From Granulicella aggregans (GTDB lineage: Bacteria > Acidobacteriota > Terriglobia > Terriglobales > Acidobacteriaceae), in the NCBI RefSeq assembly GCF_014203275.1, contig NZ_JACHIP010000001.1, positions 1 through 64,000 of the forward strand: a stretch of DNA of 64,000 bases, given 5' to 3'. The notes under the pieces are model-generated. The model saw only the letters and a program-made list of their open reading frames with translations. It made no database searches and was not told the DNA's origin. Numbering within the stretch: position 1 is the first letter of the stretch; each line of letters opens with the position of its first letter. Below are positions 1-7,945 of this stretch, in pieces. A program made the translations under genes and the position numbers.

Positions 1-272
1 GAACACGACGACCCTCACCCATACCTGACTGCAGCATGCCGCAATCTTCAACCACGATCAGGAAACATAGCCAGAGGGAGTCGACGTACGCTTACAGAAC
101 ATATGGCAGCCTAACCAAGACAGAACCTCCACCTTAGAACCAAAGGAATCTGTTCAAACAAACCGAGCCACCTCTCTGACCTGTAGATCCGGAACCGCAT
201 CAACAAAGGATTGTCTTCCGTATCGATTTAGGCTGAAGTTAAGCCGGTTAGGTTCGGCACGCAACACTGAGC
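1..272. other. Left-edge stretch with no recognisable gene
   Basis: This stretch lies downstream of the WecG-like gene, which is read leftwards. Stops occur in every frame, and the only small open frame on the plus strand (about 33 codons from an ATG near position 36) has no ribosome binding site and no recognisable motif. I see no clear hairpin terminator. Confidence 0.5.
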
Positions 273-1064
273 TTACTTGGGCGCGGCGACGCGCTTCAGG
301 CGGTCGCGCAGAAGGAGTCCGATGACATACCAGGGTTCGATAAGGTAACGAGAAGCTAGCCGCCTTGGTTCAGCAAACAGTCGGAAGAGCCACTCTAGAC
401 CCATCCTGCCTGCCCATCGCGGCGGAGTCGGAACCGCACCCGCGATGTAGTCGATTGCCGCGCCGCAAGGAAGGATCACACCCACTTCGATATCAGCGTG
501 GTTTTCGGCGATCCACTGTTCCTGTCGCGGCATCCCCATGCCCACCATCAGAATGTCCGGGGCGAACTTTCGAATACGGCGGACGAGGTCCTGATTGGCC
601 GCCCCCGTCCTCGTCATATCGAAGTAACCATTTGTGGCTTCCCATTTGATGCCTGGGTAACGGACTCGCACCGCTTCCGTCCCGGCCACGCAGGCTTCGG
701 GACGCGATCCGATATAGAAGATTCGCCAATGTTCCTGATTCGCCATTTCAAGTAGCGGAGGCGAAAAATCGACGTAGGTGATTCGCCGGTCGCGGGAAAC
801 GTCATACCCATACTTCCGGGCGATCCAAACGAGAGGCATCCCGTCAATGTGCGAGGAGTGGACAAGCCGATAAAACTCTCGGAGACGGAGGTTCCGATGG
901 AAAAGAAAGAGGCTATGCAAATTGTGGTTCGCGATGATCCGTCGGTCACGGGCCCCTACTCCTTCGCGCACGGCTGCAAGCAACTCGGGAAGCGTGTAGT
1001 CGTTAAACTGGATGTCAAGTAAAGATATTGTGCTCTGCGCTCGTTCTTCCAAGTGCGACTCCAA
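273..1064 (-). CDS. WecG/TagA/CpsF family glycosyltransferase
   Basis: A 263-residue soluble GT26-type glycosyltransferase. The family transfers N-acetylmannosamine or a related sugar from a UDP donor to a lipid-linked acceptor at the cytoplasmic face of the membrane during polysaccharide or ECA-like assembly. Visible hallmarks are the N-terminal stretch ANHNLHSL, the acidic motif HIDGMPLVW, the Rossmann-like block FYIGSRPE, the conserved VGMGMPRQEQW, and the C-terminal GAAIDYIAG followed by the Arg-rich region that contacts the membrane in TagA. The start is a TTG with GGAG six bases upstream. It is last in a minus-strand polysaccharide set (GT9, hldE, hldD, ATP-grasp) but separated by 364 bp, so it may have its own promoter. 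The exact donor and acceptor cannot be read from sequence. Confidence 0.9.
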   Translation of the reverse strand: MESHLEERAQSTISLLDIQFNDYTLPELLAAVREGVGARDRRIIANHNLHSLFLFHRNLRLREFYRLVHSSHIDGMPLVWIARKYGYDVSRDRRITYVDFSPPLLEMANQEHWRIFYIGSRPEACVAGTEAVRVRYPGIKWEATNGYFDMTRTGAANQDLVRRIRKFAPDILMVGMGMPRQEQWIAENHADIEVGVILPCGAAIDYIAGAVPTPPRWAGRMGLEWLFRLFAEPRRLASRYLIEPWYVIGLLLRDRLKRVAAPK

Positions 1065-1428
1065 TCAAGCTCCGGCTAGGCTATGACAATCAAGTGCTTT
1101 CGGGCACATCATCGCGTGCACAACGAACAGGCCAAAATAAAGAGGTGTGGATGGTTTCCATGTTACCCCAACTTTGGGCGGAATTCCTTCTCGGTCGCAC
1201 AGCCTGAAAGCCCCAAAGCTCCGTAGGTTCAAACGCGCATTTTAGTAGAATCATCGAGATAGCACAGTGCTGTTAGATGAACCGCTGTGGGTCGTCCGGC
1301 TTGATCTGTACCAGTTGTCATCATAGGAATTCGGTAAAAAAAGCTGGATACGTCGAGGAAGCGACGAGCCCCAGCGCCGTCACCCTCTCGTCTGCCTCTC
1401 CCTCAAACATCGATATCGCGGAAGCTGC
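1065..1428. other. Non-coding gap upstream of the WecG-like gene
   Basis: 364 bp between two minus-strand genes, more AT-rich than its neighbours. It should hold the promoter of the WecG-like gene, but I cannot pick out a convincing -35/-10 pair on the minus strand. A short inverted repeat (AGCAC-A-GTGCT) lies near 1261-1272. A 72-codon plus-strand frame starting near 1277 runs into the ATP-grasp gene antisense and is not credible. Confidence 0.5.
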
Positions 1429-2634
1429 TTACGCTGACGGTTTGTCCGGCACCGGCTCCGACGCGCAAAACTCGTCCAGAAAACGAGCACCATAAGAGTC
1501 GACCAACGACTCCACGCGCTCAGCCGATGCCGACCTGACAATTAGCCCGGCATGATGGTGCTTCTTCAAGCGAAGCACGACTTCAGGATCGCTATAACCA
1601 CTCAGGTCCGGCTCCTCCTGCTTCGCCAGGCAGATCACGCTCCCCGCATACTCCTCACGCACTGAATTCGGCAGACAGTACTCCATCTTCAACAGGGTTG
1701 CGACTTCAATCCGTGCCCACTCGACCCACGGGTTGACCCCCTTCGAAGACTCGACCAGTTCCGCAATGTAAGCGCCGCCAACCCGCGCTGCCGTCTCGAG
1801 GAAGTAGAACTTACCATCTGCCTTCGACTTGATGAACTCCGTATGCGTCACGCCGGAGTACATCCCCAGTGCCTTCAGGGTCGCCGCATGGATTGCCACT
1901 AGTCCCTTCGCATCGTCAGACTCTGGAGGCAATGATCGCGTCGTGAACACGCCGCCCTTGTGCATCGTCTGCATCGGAGGATGCCCGTACTTGTGCGGCG
2001 CAGCGAAAAGGACATCCCCCTTCCAGCTCACCCCTTCAACGTGATAGACCTCGCCAGCGACAAACCGCTCCAACACATAGTGGCTCTGCAGGTCGCCGAG
2101 CTGGTCGAGGATGGGCCAAAGCTCGTCCGGATGATTTATCGGCTTGATACCAATCGCCGACGCGTTCGTCCTCGGCTTGAGCAGCCATGGTCCCGGCACT
2201 GCCGCCATGTACGCTCGAACTTCGTCGTAGTTGAAGACGCCGGTAAACTCTGGCACCGCGACTCCTGACGCCCGCGCTTGAACCCGCATCGCTAATTTGT
2301 CGCGGAAGAACCGGGTTGCCGTCTCGCCCATTCCAGGCAGCCGCATGTGTTCACGTAGCAGCGCAGCGACCTCGAGATCGAACTCGTCGAGCGCTACGAT
2401 GCGATCGAATCGGTGGCTCCGCGCCAGGTAGCAGACGGTGTTCAAAACCTGCTCCGGCGTTAGACCCTCAGGCATCGTGATCAATTCTTTCAGCGACGCG
2501 CGCGGCCAATCAGCGTTGACCAGCCCATCGACGGTCAGCAGCGTTACCTCGCACCCCAGCCGCGCGGCTTCCTTCAGGAACGCCTGCCCCTTTTCATACG
2601 TGCTGATACATAAAATCCCCGGCGCTTCAATCAT
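1429..2634 (-). CDS. ATP-grasp domain ligase of unknown substrate
   Basis: 401 residues with the carbamoyl-phosphate-synthase-like ATP-grasp layout: an N-terminal Rossmann-like domain (ILCISTYEKG), a central lid with the ATP-binding Lys in WLLKPRTNASAIG, and the metal-binding acidic pair in HTEFIKSK and YFLETAARVGGAY. Family members join a carboxylate to an amine or thiol using ATP, through an acyl-phosphate. The start ATG has a strong GGAGGG eight bases upstream. It follows hldD by 45 bp on the same strand, so it is probably co-transcribed with the heptose genes, suggesting modification of an envelope or secondary metabolite. I cannot assign the substrate. Confidence 0.8.
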   Translation of the reverse strand: MIEAPGILCISTYEKGQAFLKEAARLGCEVTLLTVDGLVNADWPRASLKELITMPEGLTPEQVLNTVCYLARSHRFDRIVALDEFDLEVAALLREHMRLPGMGETATRFFRDKLAMRVQARASGVAVPEFTGVFNYDEVRAYMAAVPGPWLLKPRTNASAIGIKPINHPDELWPILDQLGDLQSHYVLERFVAGEVYHVEGVSWKGDVLFAAPHKYGHPPMQTMHKGGVFTTRSLPPESDDAKGLVAIHAATLKALGMYSGVTHTEFIKSKADGKFYFLETAARVGGAYIAELVESSKGVNPWVEWARIEVATLLKMEYCLPNSVREEYAGSVICLAKQEEPDLSGYSDPEVVLRLKKHHHAGLIVRSASAERVESLVDSYGARFLDEFCASEPVPDKPSA

Positions 2635-2679
2635 TTCGACCCTCCGAACTCATTTCAGATCGCACTTACGAGCAACGCC

Positions 2680-3660
2680 CTAGCTCACCGGTTCGACTTC
2701 AAACGTCCTTCTTACGCCCTCTTCGAGCGGAGTAAACGGCTCCGCATATCCCGCTTCGCGCAGGCCCGCTGTATCCGCTTCGGTGAAGTGTTGATACCTG
2801 TTCTTCAGATCCCCGGGAAACGGTATGTACTCGATCTTTCCGGGCCCATGCACCTGCATCAACGCATCCGCCACAGCCTTGAACGTCCTCGCCTCGCCGG
2901 TTCCGGCGTTGACTATGCCCTTCACCGGCATCTTCGGGCTCTCGGGCAGCAGCCCGGCGAAAAACCGGTTCATCCGCGCCAGGTCATCGACAAAGACGAA
3001 GTCCCGGCGCTGCTCTCCATTCGCATAGCCGCCCGAGCCCTCGAACATCCGTATCGTACCCGACTCCTTCAATTGCTTCGTGAAGTGGTGGATCACGCTC
3101 GCCATGCGGCCCTTGTGCTGCTCCCTTGGCCCATAGACGTTGAAGTACCGAAGCCCTACGACGGTGCTCTGGAACTGCGGCGCTAGCCGTCGTACAAAAT
3201 CATCAAACACCAGCTTGGAGTATCCGTAGACATTCAATGGCCGCTCGTTCTTCGCCACCGGGGCAAACTTCAGGCTGGCCCCATACACCGCTGCCGTGGA
3301 CGCATAGACGAACGGGATCAATCGCTCCACCGCGAATCGCAACAGCTCCTTCGAGTAGGTGAAGTTGTTGTCCATCATGTAGCGGCCGTCGTCTTCGAGC
3401 GTGTTCGAGCATGCACCCTGATGCAGGATCGCCCGCACCTTCACGCTCTCGAACTCCCCTGCCTTCAGAGCGGCGCGGAACTCATGTTTGTCCATGTAGT
3501 CCATAAACTTCGCGCCGTGGAGGTTGAGAAACTTCGGCCCACTCAAAGTCGCAGCAGGCGCGAAGTTGTCCACCAGCAGAATCTCCCGCTCGCCTGCTGC
3601 GTTGAGCTGATGGATCAGGTTACTGCCAATAAATCCCGCGCCACCCGTGACAATGATCAA
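2680..3660 (-). CDS. hldD: ADP-L-glycero-D-manno-heptose 6-epimerase
   Basis: 326-residue short-chain dehydrogenase that epimerises ADP-D-glycero-D-manno-heptose at C-6 to the L,D form used in the LPS inner core. It shows the NAD(P)-binding GGAGFIGSNL at residues 6-15, the catalytic Tyr-x3-Lys in NVYGYSKLVFDDF, the HldD-type ACSNT segment and RYFNVYGPRE. Length matches the family. The start is a TTG overlapping the stop of hldE by four bases (TTGA), with GAGGTG six bases upstream inside hldE, so translation is probably coupled. Its partner hldE makes the substrate. Confidence 0.93.
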   Translation of the reverse strand: MIIVTGGAGFIGSNLIHQLNAAGEREILLVDNFAPAATLSGPKFLNLHGAKFMDYMDKHEFRAALKAGEFESVKVRAILHQGACSNTLEDDGRYMMDNNFTYSKELLRFAVERLIPFVYASTAAVYGASLKFAPVAKNERPLNVYGYSKLVFDDFVRRLAPQFQSTVVGLRYFNVYGPREQHKGRMASVIHHFTKQLKESGTIRMFEGSGGYANGEQRRDFVFVDDLARMNRFFAGLLPESPKMPVKGIVNAGTGEARTFKAVADALMQVHGPGKIEYIPFPGDLKNRYQHFTEADTAGLREAGYAEPFTPLEEGVRRTFEVEPVS

Positions 3661-5180
3661 CGCAACACCTCGGCCAGTTTAGCCGCCGACTGCTGCCCAC
3701 CTTCCGCCATCTTCCTGACGATGTTCGTCGTCGAAAATCCTTCCACTGTCGGCACGATCTCCACCCGGCCCCCCGAGGCGATCACATCCTCGTGCCCCAC
3801 AACCGTCTCCACCGAATAGTCCCCACCCTTCACCAGCACGTTCGGCTTCAGACTGCGGATCAACTCGAGCGGTGTGTCTTCATCGAAGAGCACCACGACG
3901 TCGACCGCTGCCAGTGCGGACATCACCTTCGCTCGCTCTCGCTCGCCCACGATCGGCCGGGATGGTCCTTTCAAACGCGACACCGAAGCATCGGTATTCA
4001 GCCCGAGGATCAGCTTCGTTCCGAACCGCCTGCAATCTTCCAGCAGCGCGATGTGTCCTACGTGCAGCAGGTCAAAGCAGCCATTCGTGAAGACGATCGT
4101 CTCGCCCGCCGCCCGCCACTCCGCGACACGCTTCGTCACGCGCTCCAGATCAAGAACCTTGTCGCCTGACGAGATCCCTGAGCTTGGCGTGAGCGCCGCG
4201 ATCAACTCGTGCCGCGCCACCGGAACCGTACCAACCTTCGCCACGACGATCCCAGCGGCAAGGTTCGCAAACTCAACCGCCGTCCTCACCTTCAGCCCAC
4301 CGGCGACGCCAGCAGCGAGCGTCGCGATCACCGTGTCTCCTGCGCCAGAGACATCGAAGACCTCACGCGCCCGCGCCGGAGAGTGATAGCTTCCCGACGG
4401 CTCGACTACGGTAATTCCCTTCTCGCTCATCGTGACCGTCAGGAAGCTCAGGTCATGCTCGGACAGCAACCCCGTGGACGCCGCGATCACCTCGCCCGTC
4501 TTATGAGCCGCGATACCTGTCGCCAGCGCCAGTTCCTTCAAATTTGGGCACACCGTCGTCGCACCAGAGTATTTCCCAAAGTCCGGCGTCTTGGGATCGA
4601 CAAACACTGGCACTCCCGCTTCCTTCGCCGCGCGAATCACCGCCTCGCACAGCCCCGGTGTGAGCGCGCCCTTGGCATAGTCCGAAAGGATCACCGCGCT
4701 CATCTTCCCGGCAAGCTCGACCACTCGCTCCCGCAGACGATCGTTCTCTACTTCAGGCCGATCGTCCTGGCTCTCGATGTCGAGCCGCAGCAACTGCTGC
4801 ACCCGCCCGACAATCCGCGTCTTCGAGATCGTAGGCAATGTCCCCGAGACGACTCCAACTGTATCGACTCCACCCTGCTCCAGAATCGCCGCCAGTTCTT
4901 TCTTCTCGCCGTCATCGCCCCAGAAGCCTGCCAGATACGCCTGGCACCCCAGGCCGGTGAGGTTCATCGCGACATTCGCCGCGCCTCCAGCCCGCTCATA
5001 CCGGCGTGCGTGCCGCAGCACTGGAACGGGAGCTTCGGGAGAGATACGGTCCACCTCGCCGAAGATGTAACGGTCAAGCATCAGGTCGCCGACGACGAGT
5101 ATCTTCAGCCGGCCAAAACCACCTTCAAGTAGGTCCAGAATTGCGGAGAGTTCAGGCAACATTTGCGTCGAGTCTACCAC
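3657..5180 (-). CDS. hldE: Bifunctional heptose-7-phosphate kinase / heptose-1-phosphate adenylyltransferase
   Basis: A two-domain enzyme of LPS precursor synthesis. The N-terminal PfkB/ribokinase domain (about residues 15-330; VVGDLMLDRY near the start, DVSGAGDTVIA as the anion hole and catalytic Asp) phosphorylates D-glycero-D-manno-heptose-7-P at C-1. The C-terminal nucleotidyltransferase domain (about 355-500; FTNGCFDLLHVGH with the HxGH motif) adds AMP from ATP. I chose GTG 5180 because GGAGGG sits five bases upstream; this gives 507 residues. An upstream TTG (5207) and an internal ATG (5162) are alternatives. The phosphatase GmhB and isomerase GmhA needed for the same pathway are not in this window. 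Confidence 0.93.
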   Translation of the reverse strand: MVDSTQMLPELSAILDLLEGGFGRLKILVVGDLMLDRYIFGEVDRISPEAPVPVLRHARRYERAGGAANVAMNLTGLGCQAYLAGFWGDDGEKKELAAILEQGGVDTVGVVSGTLPTISKTRIVGRVQQLLRLDIESQDDRPEVENDRLRERVVELAGKMSAVILSDYAKGALTPGLCEAVIRAAKEAGVPVFVDPKTPDFGKYSGATTVCPNLKELALATGIAAHKTGEVIAASTGLLSEHDLSFLTVTMSEKGITVVEPSGSYHSPARAREVFDVSGAGDTVIATLAAGVAGGLKVRTAVEFANLAAGIVVAKVGTVPVARHELIAALTPSSGISSGDKVLDLERVTKRVAEWRAAGETIVFTNGCFDLLHVGHIALLEDCRRFGTKLILGLNTDASVSRLKGPSRPIVGERERAKVMSALAAVDVVVLFDEDTPLELIRSLKPNVLVKGGDYSVETVVGHEDVIASGGRVEIVPTVEGFSTTNIVRKMAEGGQQSAAKLAEVLR

Positions 5181-5213
5181 TCCAGCCCTCCGCAATTCCG
5201 CCACCAAGGCCTT

Positions 5214-6299
5214 CTAGCTCCGTCCTAGAATCTCCCGCACCGCGTCCATCACCTCGTCCACGGTAATGGACGTAATGCACTTCTTACGCTCCACCACGCA
5301 TGTCTCGAGCCCACACCCCCAGCAATCGACCTGGTGATAGATCACCTTATGTTGTCGTCCGTAGGGAAACCAGACCCGAGGCCGGTTCCGCGCCGCAAAG
5401 ATCGCCACGCAGGGCGTCTGCACCGCCGCCGCCAGGTGCATCGGGCCACTGTCGTGGCCGATGAAGAGTCTCGCCTCCGCGAAGACTGCCGCACTCTCCC
5501 GTGGCGTCAGCTTACCGCAGAGGTTCACCGCCATTTTTCCGCCTGCCTGCCGCCAACCTTCAGCCGCAGCCTCGCTCGCGTCGAACTCCTCCGCAACTCC
5601 ACACAGTACCAGAGCATGTCCCGGCGCTGCCGTCGCGACCTGTCCCAGAAACTCTCGCCAGTTCGCCGCACCCCAATCCTTCGACTGCACCTTCGTCCCC
5701 ACGCTCACCGCAATCACGGGCATCTTCCCGGTAGTCGCCAGCGCCTCGCGGGCTCTCGCCCTTTCCGCCTCGGTCAACCGCAGGTCCCAGCTCTTCGGAT
5801 CATCGACACTGGCATCGCCCAGCTCGGCGATATTCCGCGCCAACCGGCTCGCTTCAGCCTCCAGCGCCTGATCTTCCTCGATCCACCGATTCTCCTGCAT
5901 CGCCCTAGTCAGCGGAACTCCGACTTGTCGCCTGATTCCGCACAGGGAGAAGAACCGGCTGTCCCGCATGACCGCAGCCTCGCTTCGAAACGCCGCCAGG
6001 TAAACCACCACCTGCGGCCGCCACCGCGCCAGCTGCCACCACAACGAAGCCAGCTCCCGCAGGCTGCGCGTCCCCACCTTGTAGTTGAAGTAGCCGTCTA
6101 CAAGTCCGGTCCCGCGAAGAATCGCCTCCGCCGCGGGCGCTTTTGAGTTCACCGGGATGTTCGTCAGCATCCTCCGCTCGGCGTTCGGATACGCCCGCGC
6201 CACCAGATGAAGCGCAGGCAATGCCACGACCGTATCGCCAAGACTGCCCAGTCTGTAGATCAACACTCGCTTCTTCGATTCGTTCGCCAATGTACTCAA
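5214..6299 (-). CDS. Glycosyltransferase family 9 (LPS heptosyltransferase-like)
   Basis: 361-residue GT9 enzyme of the RfaF/WaaF type, which moves L,D-heptose from ADP-heptose to the LPS core on the cytoplasmic side. It shows YRLGSLGDTVVALPAL at the N-terminus (residues 15-30), and FIGHDSGPMHLAAA in the nucleotide-sugar domain (about 277-290). A cysteine cluster near the C-terminus (CWGCGLETC, then KKC) is typical of this branch. The start appears to be TTG at 6299; no strong Shine-Dalgarno is visible, and no in-frame ATG precedes the domain. It is first in the operon with hldE and hldD, which supports ADP-heptose as donor. Confidence 0.9.
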   Translation of the reverse strand: MSTLANESKKRVLIYRLGSLGDTVVALPALHLVARAYPNAERRMLTNIPVNSKAPAAEAILRGTGLVDGYFNYKVGTRSLRELASLWWQLARWRPQVVVYLAAFRSEAAVMRDSRFFSLCGIRRQVGVPLTRAMQENRWIEEDQALEAEASRLARNIAELGDASVDDPKSWDLRLTEAERARAREALATTGKMPVIAVSVGTKVQSKDWGAANWREFLGQVATAAPGHALVLCGVAEEFDASEAAAEGWRQAGGKMAVNLCGKLTPRESAAVFAEARLFIGHDSGPMHLAAAVQTPCVAIFAARNRPRVWFPYGRQHKVIYHQVDCWGCGLETCVVERKKCITSITVDEVMDAVREILGRS

Positions 6300-6427
6300 G
6301 CTACTCAGTTTGCTTGATTGCTAGGCCTTGCGGCAACTCACTCCCATCACGCTTGCCCGCCCAATGCTGATACAGTTTTTGTTGCGGACATGTTGGCCAC
6401 GGTCCGCAGACTCAACGCCGGTGGATT

Positions 6428-7105
6428 TTGAAAACACCGGTTCAAGACAAAAATATGATTGATGCAGTTCAGATAATTCGGACCCAGGATCACGCTACGC
6501 TCCTCTGGCATGATCATGCGTCCCACTTCGAAGTCGGCGACTATCATCTTTCGTTGCCAGACGAAGAAGCCGGAACAACCATCCCTCTTGACGGCATCAT
6601 GGCATCGATCATCGCCCAGCATCGCGCGAACTTCGACCTGTGGCATCAAGAGGACCTGGCTCGCGACGCCAGTGCCACCGCTGAGAACATCGCCACCGTC
6701 AAACACGCCATCGACCTGCTCAATCAGAACCGGAATGACCTGGTCGAGAACATCGACCAGACGTTGCTGTGCGCGGTGCCGCAGGAGCATAAGGACGCTC
6801 CGCTGAACTCCGAACCCCCGGGGCTGATTATCGATCGCCTCAGCATTCTTTCGCTGAAGATCTATCACACCCGCGAGGAGGCCCAGCGCGAGACCGCCAC
6901 CGATGCGCACCGCTTCCGCAACCTCGCCCGCCTCAACATCCTAGAAGAACAGCGCACCGACCTCGCCTGTTGTCTCGATACCCTTTGGAAACAGGTTCTC
7001 GCGGGCGAACGTCGTTTTAAGCTTTATCGGCAGATGAAGATGTACAACGACCCACAACTCAATCCCGTCCTCTACGGCGGCCCCGGAGTGTATAAGGGTT
7101 GTTGA
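6428..7105 (+). CDS. DUF4254 domain protein
   Basis: 225 residues from TTG 6428, or 216 from ATG 6455; the ATG fits the usual family start (IDA..I..QD) but neither has a strong ribosome binding site. The DUF4254 hallmark PGLIIDRLSILSLKIYH is at about residues 136-152, followed by an Arg/Glu-rich helical stretch and a C-terminal QMKMYNDPQLNP motif. The family has no proven function but is commonly encoded beside GT9 and other LPS glycosyltransferases, as here where it diverges from a GT9 gene over 128 bp. A role in core-polysaccharide assembly is therefore inferred. Its stop codon is embedded in the promoter of the next gene. Confidence 0.85.
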   Translation: MKTPVQDKNMIDAVQIIRTQDHATLLWHDHASHFEVGDYHLSLPDEEAGTTIPLDGIMASIIAQHRANFDLWHQEDLARDASATAENIATVKHAIDLLNQNRNDLVENIDQTLLCAVPQEHKDAPLNSEPPGLIIDRLSILSLKIYHTREEAQRETATDAHRFRNLARLNILEEQRTDLACCLDTLWKQVLAGERRFKLYRQMKMYNDPQLNPVLYGGPGVYKGC

Positions 7106-7130
7106 CCGCGCCCCCTCTTCTGCGTATAAA
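7102..7130 (+). promoter_or_regulatory. Consensus sigma-70-type promoter
   Basis: TTGACC at 7102-7107 and TATAAA at 7125-7130 are separated by exactly 17 bases, one mismatch from consensus in the -35 element and one in the -10. It lies over the stop codon of the DUF4254 gene and about 120 bases before the TPR gene start, so the TPR gene would have a 5' leader of about 115 nt. Confidence 0.6.
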
Positions 7131-7252
7131 ACCGGAACGGGCTTGCGCACGTTATACAACCAGCCCCGGGAACTTTCCGGCGACCGGTTGAACAAACTAA
7201 CGGATTCAGTCATCATGCTGGCTGTAGAAGAACAAGAAGGAATAGGAAGAGC

Positions 7253-7816
7253 ATGACCCAGGCGAAATCGGCAAACACCCTTCACGCCAAGCGCGCTCCT
7301 CGAACGCTTGCTGGTACCGTGCCTGCGGCCCAGGACGACTCGCGCAATCGTTCTCTGGCGCACTATGAGTCCGCGTTGCGCCTGATGCAGACCGGCAAGT
7401 ACGAGGCTGCCCACGAAGCCTTCGACAAGCTCCTCGCCGAGGGGCCACCCGAACTTGCGGACCGCATCCGCATGTACATCAGCGCCTGCCTGCTGCAGGT
7501 CAGCAAGGGCAAGACCCAGTTCAGCAGCCACGAGGAGCGCTACGACTACGCCATCTCCCTGTTGAACAACGGCCACTACGAAGACGCCCGCGAGGAGTTT
7601 AAGGCCATCCTCGCCGAGAAGCAGAACGCCGACTACGCCTTCTACGGCCTCGCCGTCCTCGCCAGCATGACCGGCGACTCGCATACCTGCCTCGAACACC
7701 TCACTGAAGCCATCCGCCTCAATAATCGGAATCGCATCCAGGCACGCTCGGACTCCGACTTTCAGGACATGGCCGACGATCCCCGCTTTACCGACCTCCT
7801 CTACCCCGAGGTCTAG
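7253..7816 (+). CDS. Tetratricopeptide-repeat-like protein
   Basis: 187 residues with no signal peptide or membrane segment. Two to three TPR-like helix pairs are visible: HYESALRLMQTGKYEAAHEAFDKLL (given in part: residues about 37-61), a second unit at about 98-122 with YDYAISLLNNGHYEDA, and a third at about 125-150. A disordered, basic N-terminus of about 30 residues precedes them. TPR units mediate protein-protein contacts; the partner is unknown. The start ATG follows AGGAATAGGAAGAGC, a plausible ribosome binding site. It sits between a consensus promoter and yvcK and may be co-transcribed with yvcK unless the hairpin in the gap ends transcription. Confidence 0.8.
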   Translation: MTQAKSANTLHAKRAPRTLAGTVPAAQDDSRNRSLAHYESALRLMQTGKYEAAHEAFDKLLAEGPPELADRIRMYISACLLQVSKGKTQFSSHEERYDYAISLLNNGHYEDAREEFKAILAEKQNADYAFYGLAVLASMTGDSHTCLEHLTEAIRLNNRNRIQARSDSDFQDMADDPRFTDLLYPEV

Positions 7817-7821
7817 AACGT

Positions 7822-7879
7822 CGCGCCGGACCTCAGCGCAATCCCTCCGCTTCGCATAAACTGGATAAGGTCCGGCGCG
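7822..7879. repeat. Perfect 12-bp inverted repeat in the TPR-yvcK gap
   Basis: The arms CGCGCCGGACCT (7822-7833) and AGGTCCGGCGCG (7868-7879) are exact reverse complements around a 34-nt loop. There is no T-run after the right arm, so it is not a classic intrinsic terminator; it could be a processing or attenuation hairpin, or a protein-binding site ahead of yvcK. Confidence 0.6.
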
Positions 7880-7945
7880 CCACCAGAGCCTCTGCGCGTC
7901 GAACACTCGGCCCTCGGCCTCCAGCGAACTGCGACAGACCACCTC

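Noticed and set aside
1277..1495. A 72-codon plus-strand frame in the gap before the ATP-grasp gene
   Set aside because: Runs antisense into the ATP-grasp gene end, lacks a ribosome binding site and has no motif.
4209..5132. A 307-codon plus-strand frame opposite hldE
   Set aside because: Arg/His/Pro-rich shadow of a clear enzyme gene.
7160..7200. GGGAACTTT as a possible ECF sigma -35 element before the TPR gene
   Set aside because: No matching -10 at 16-17 bases; the upstream sigma-70 match is far better.
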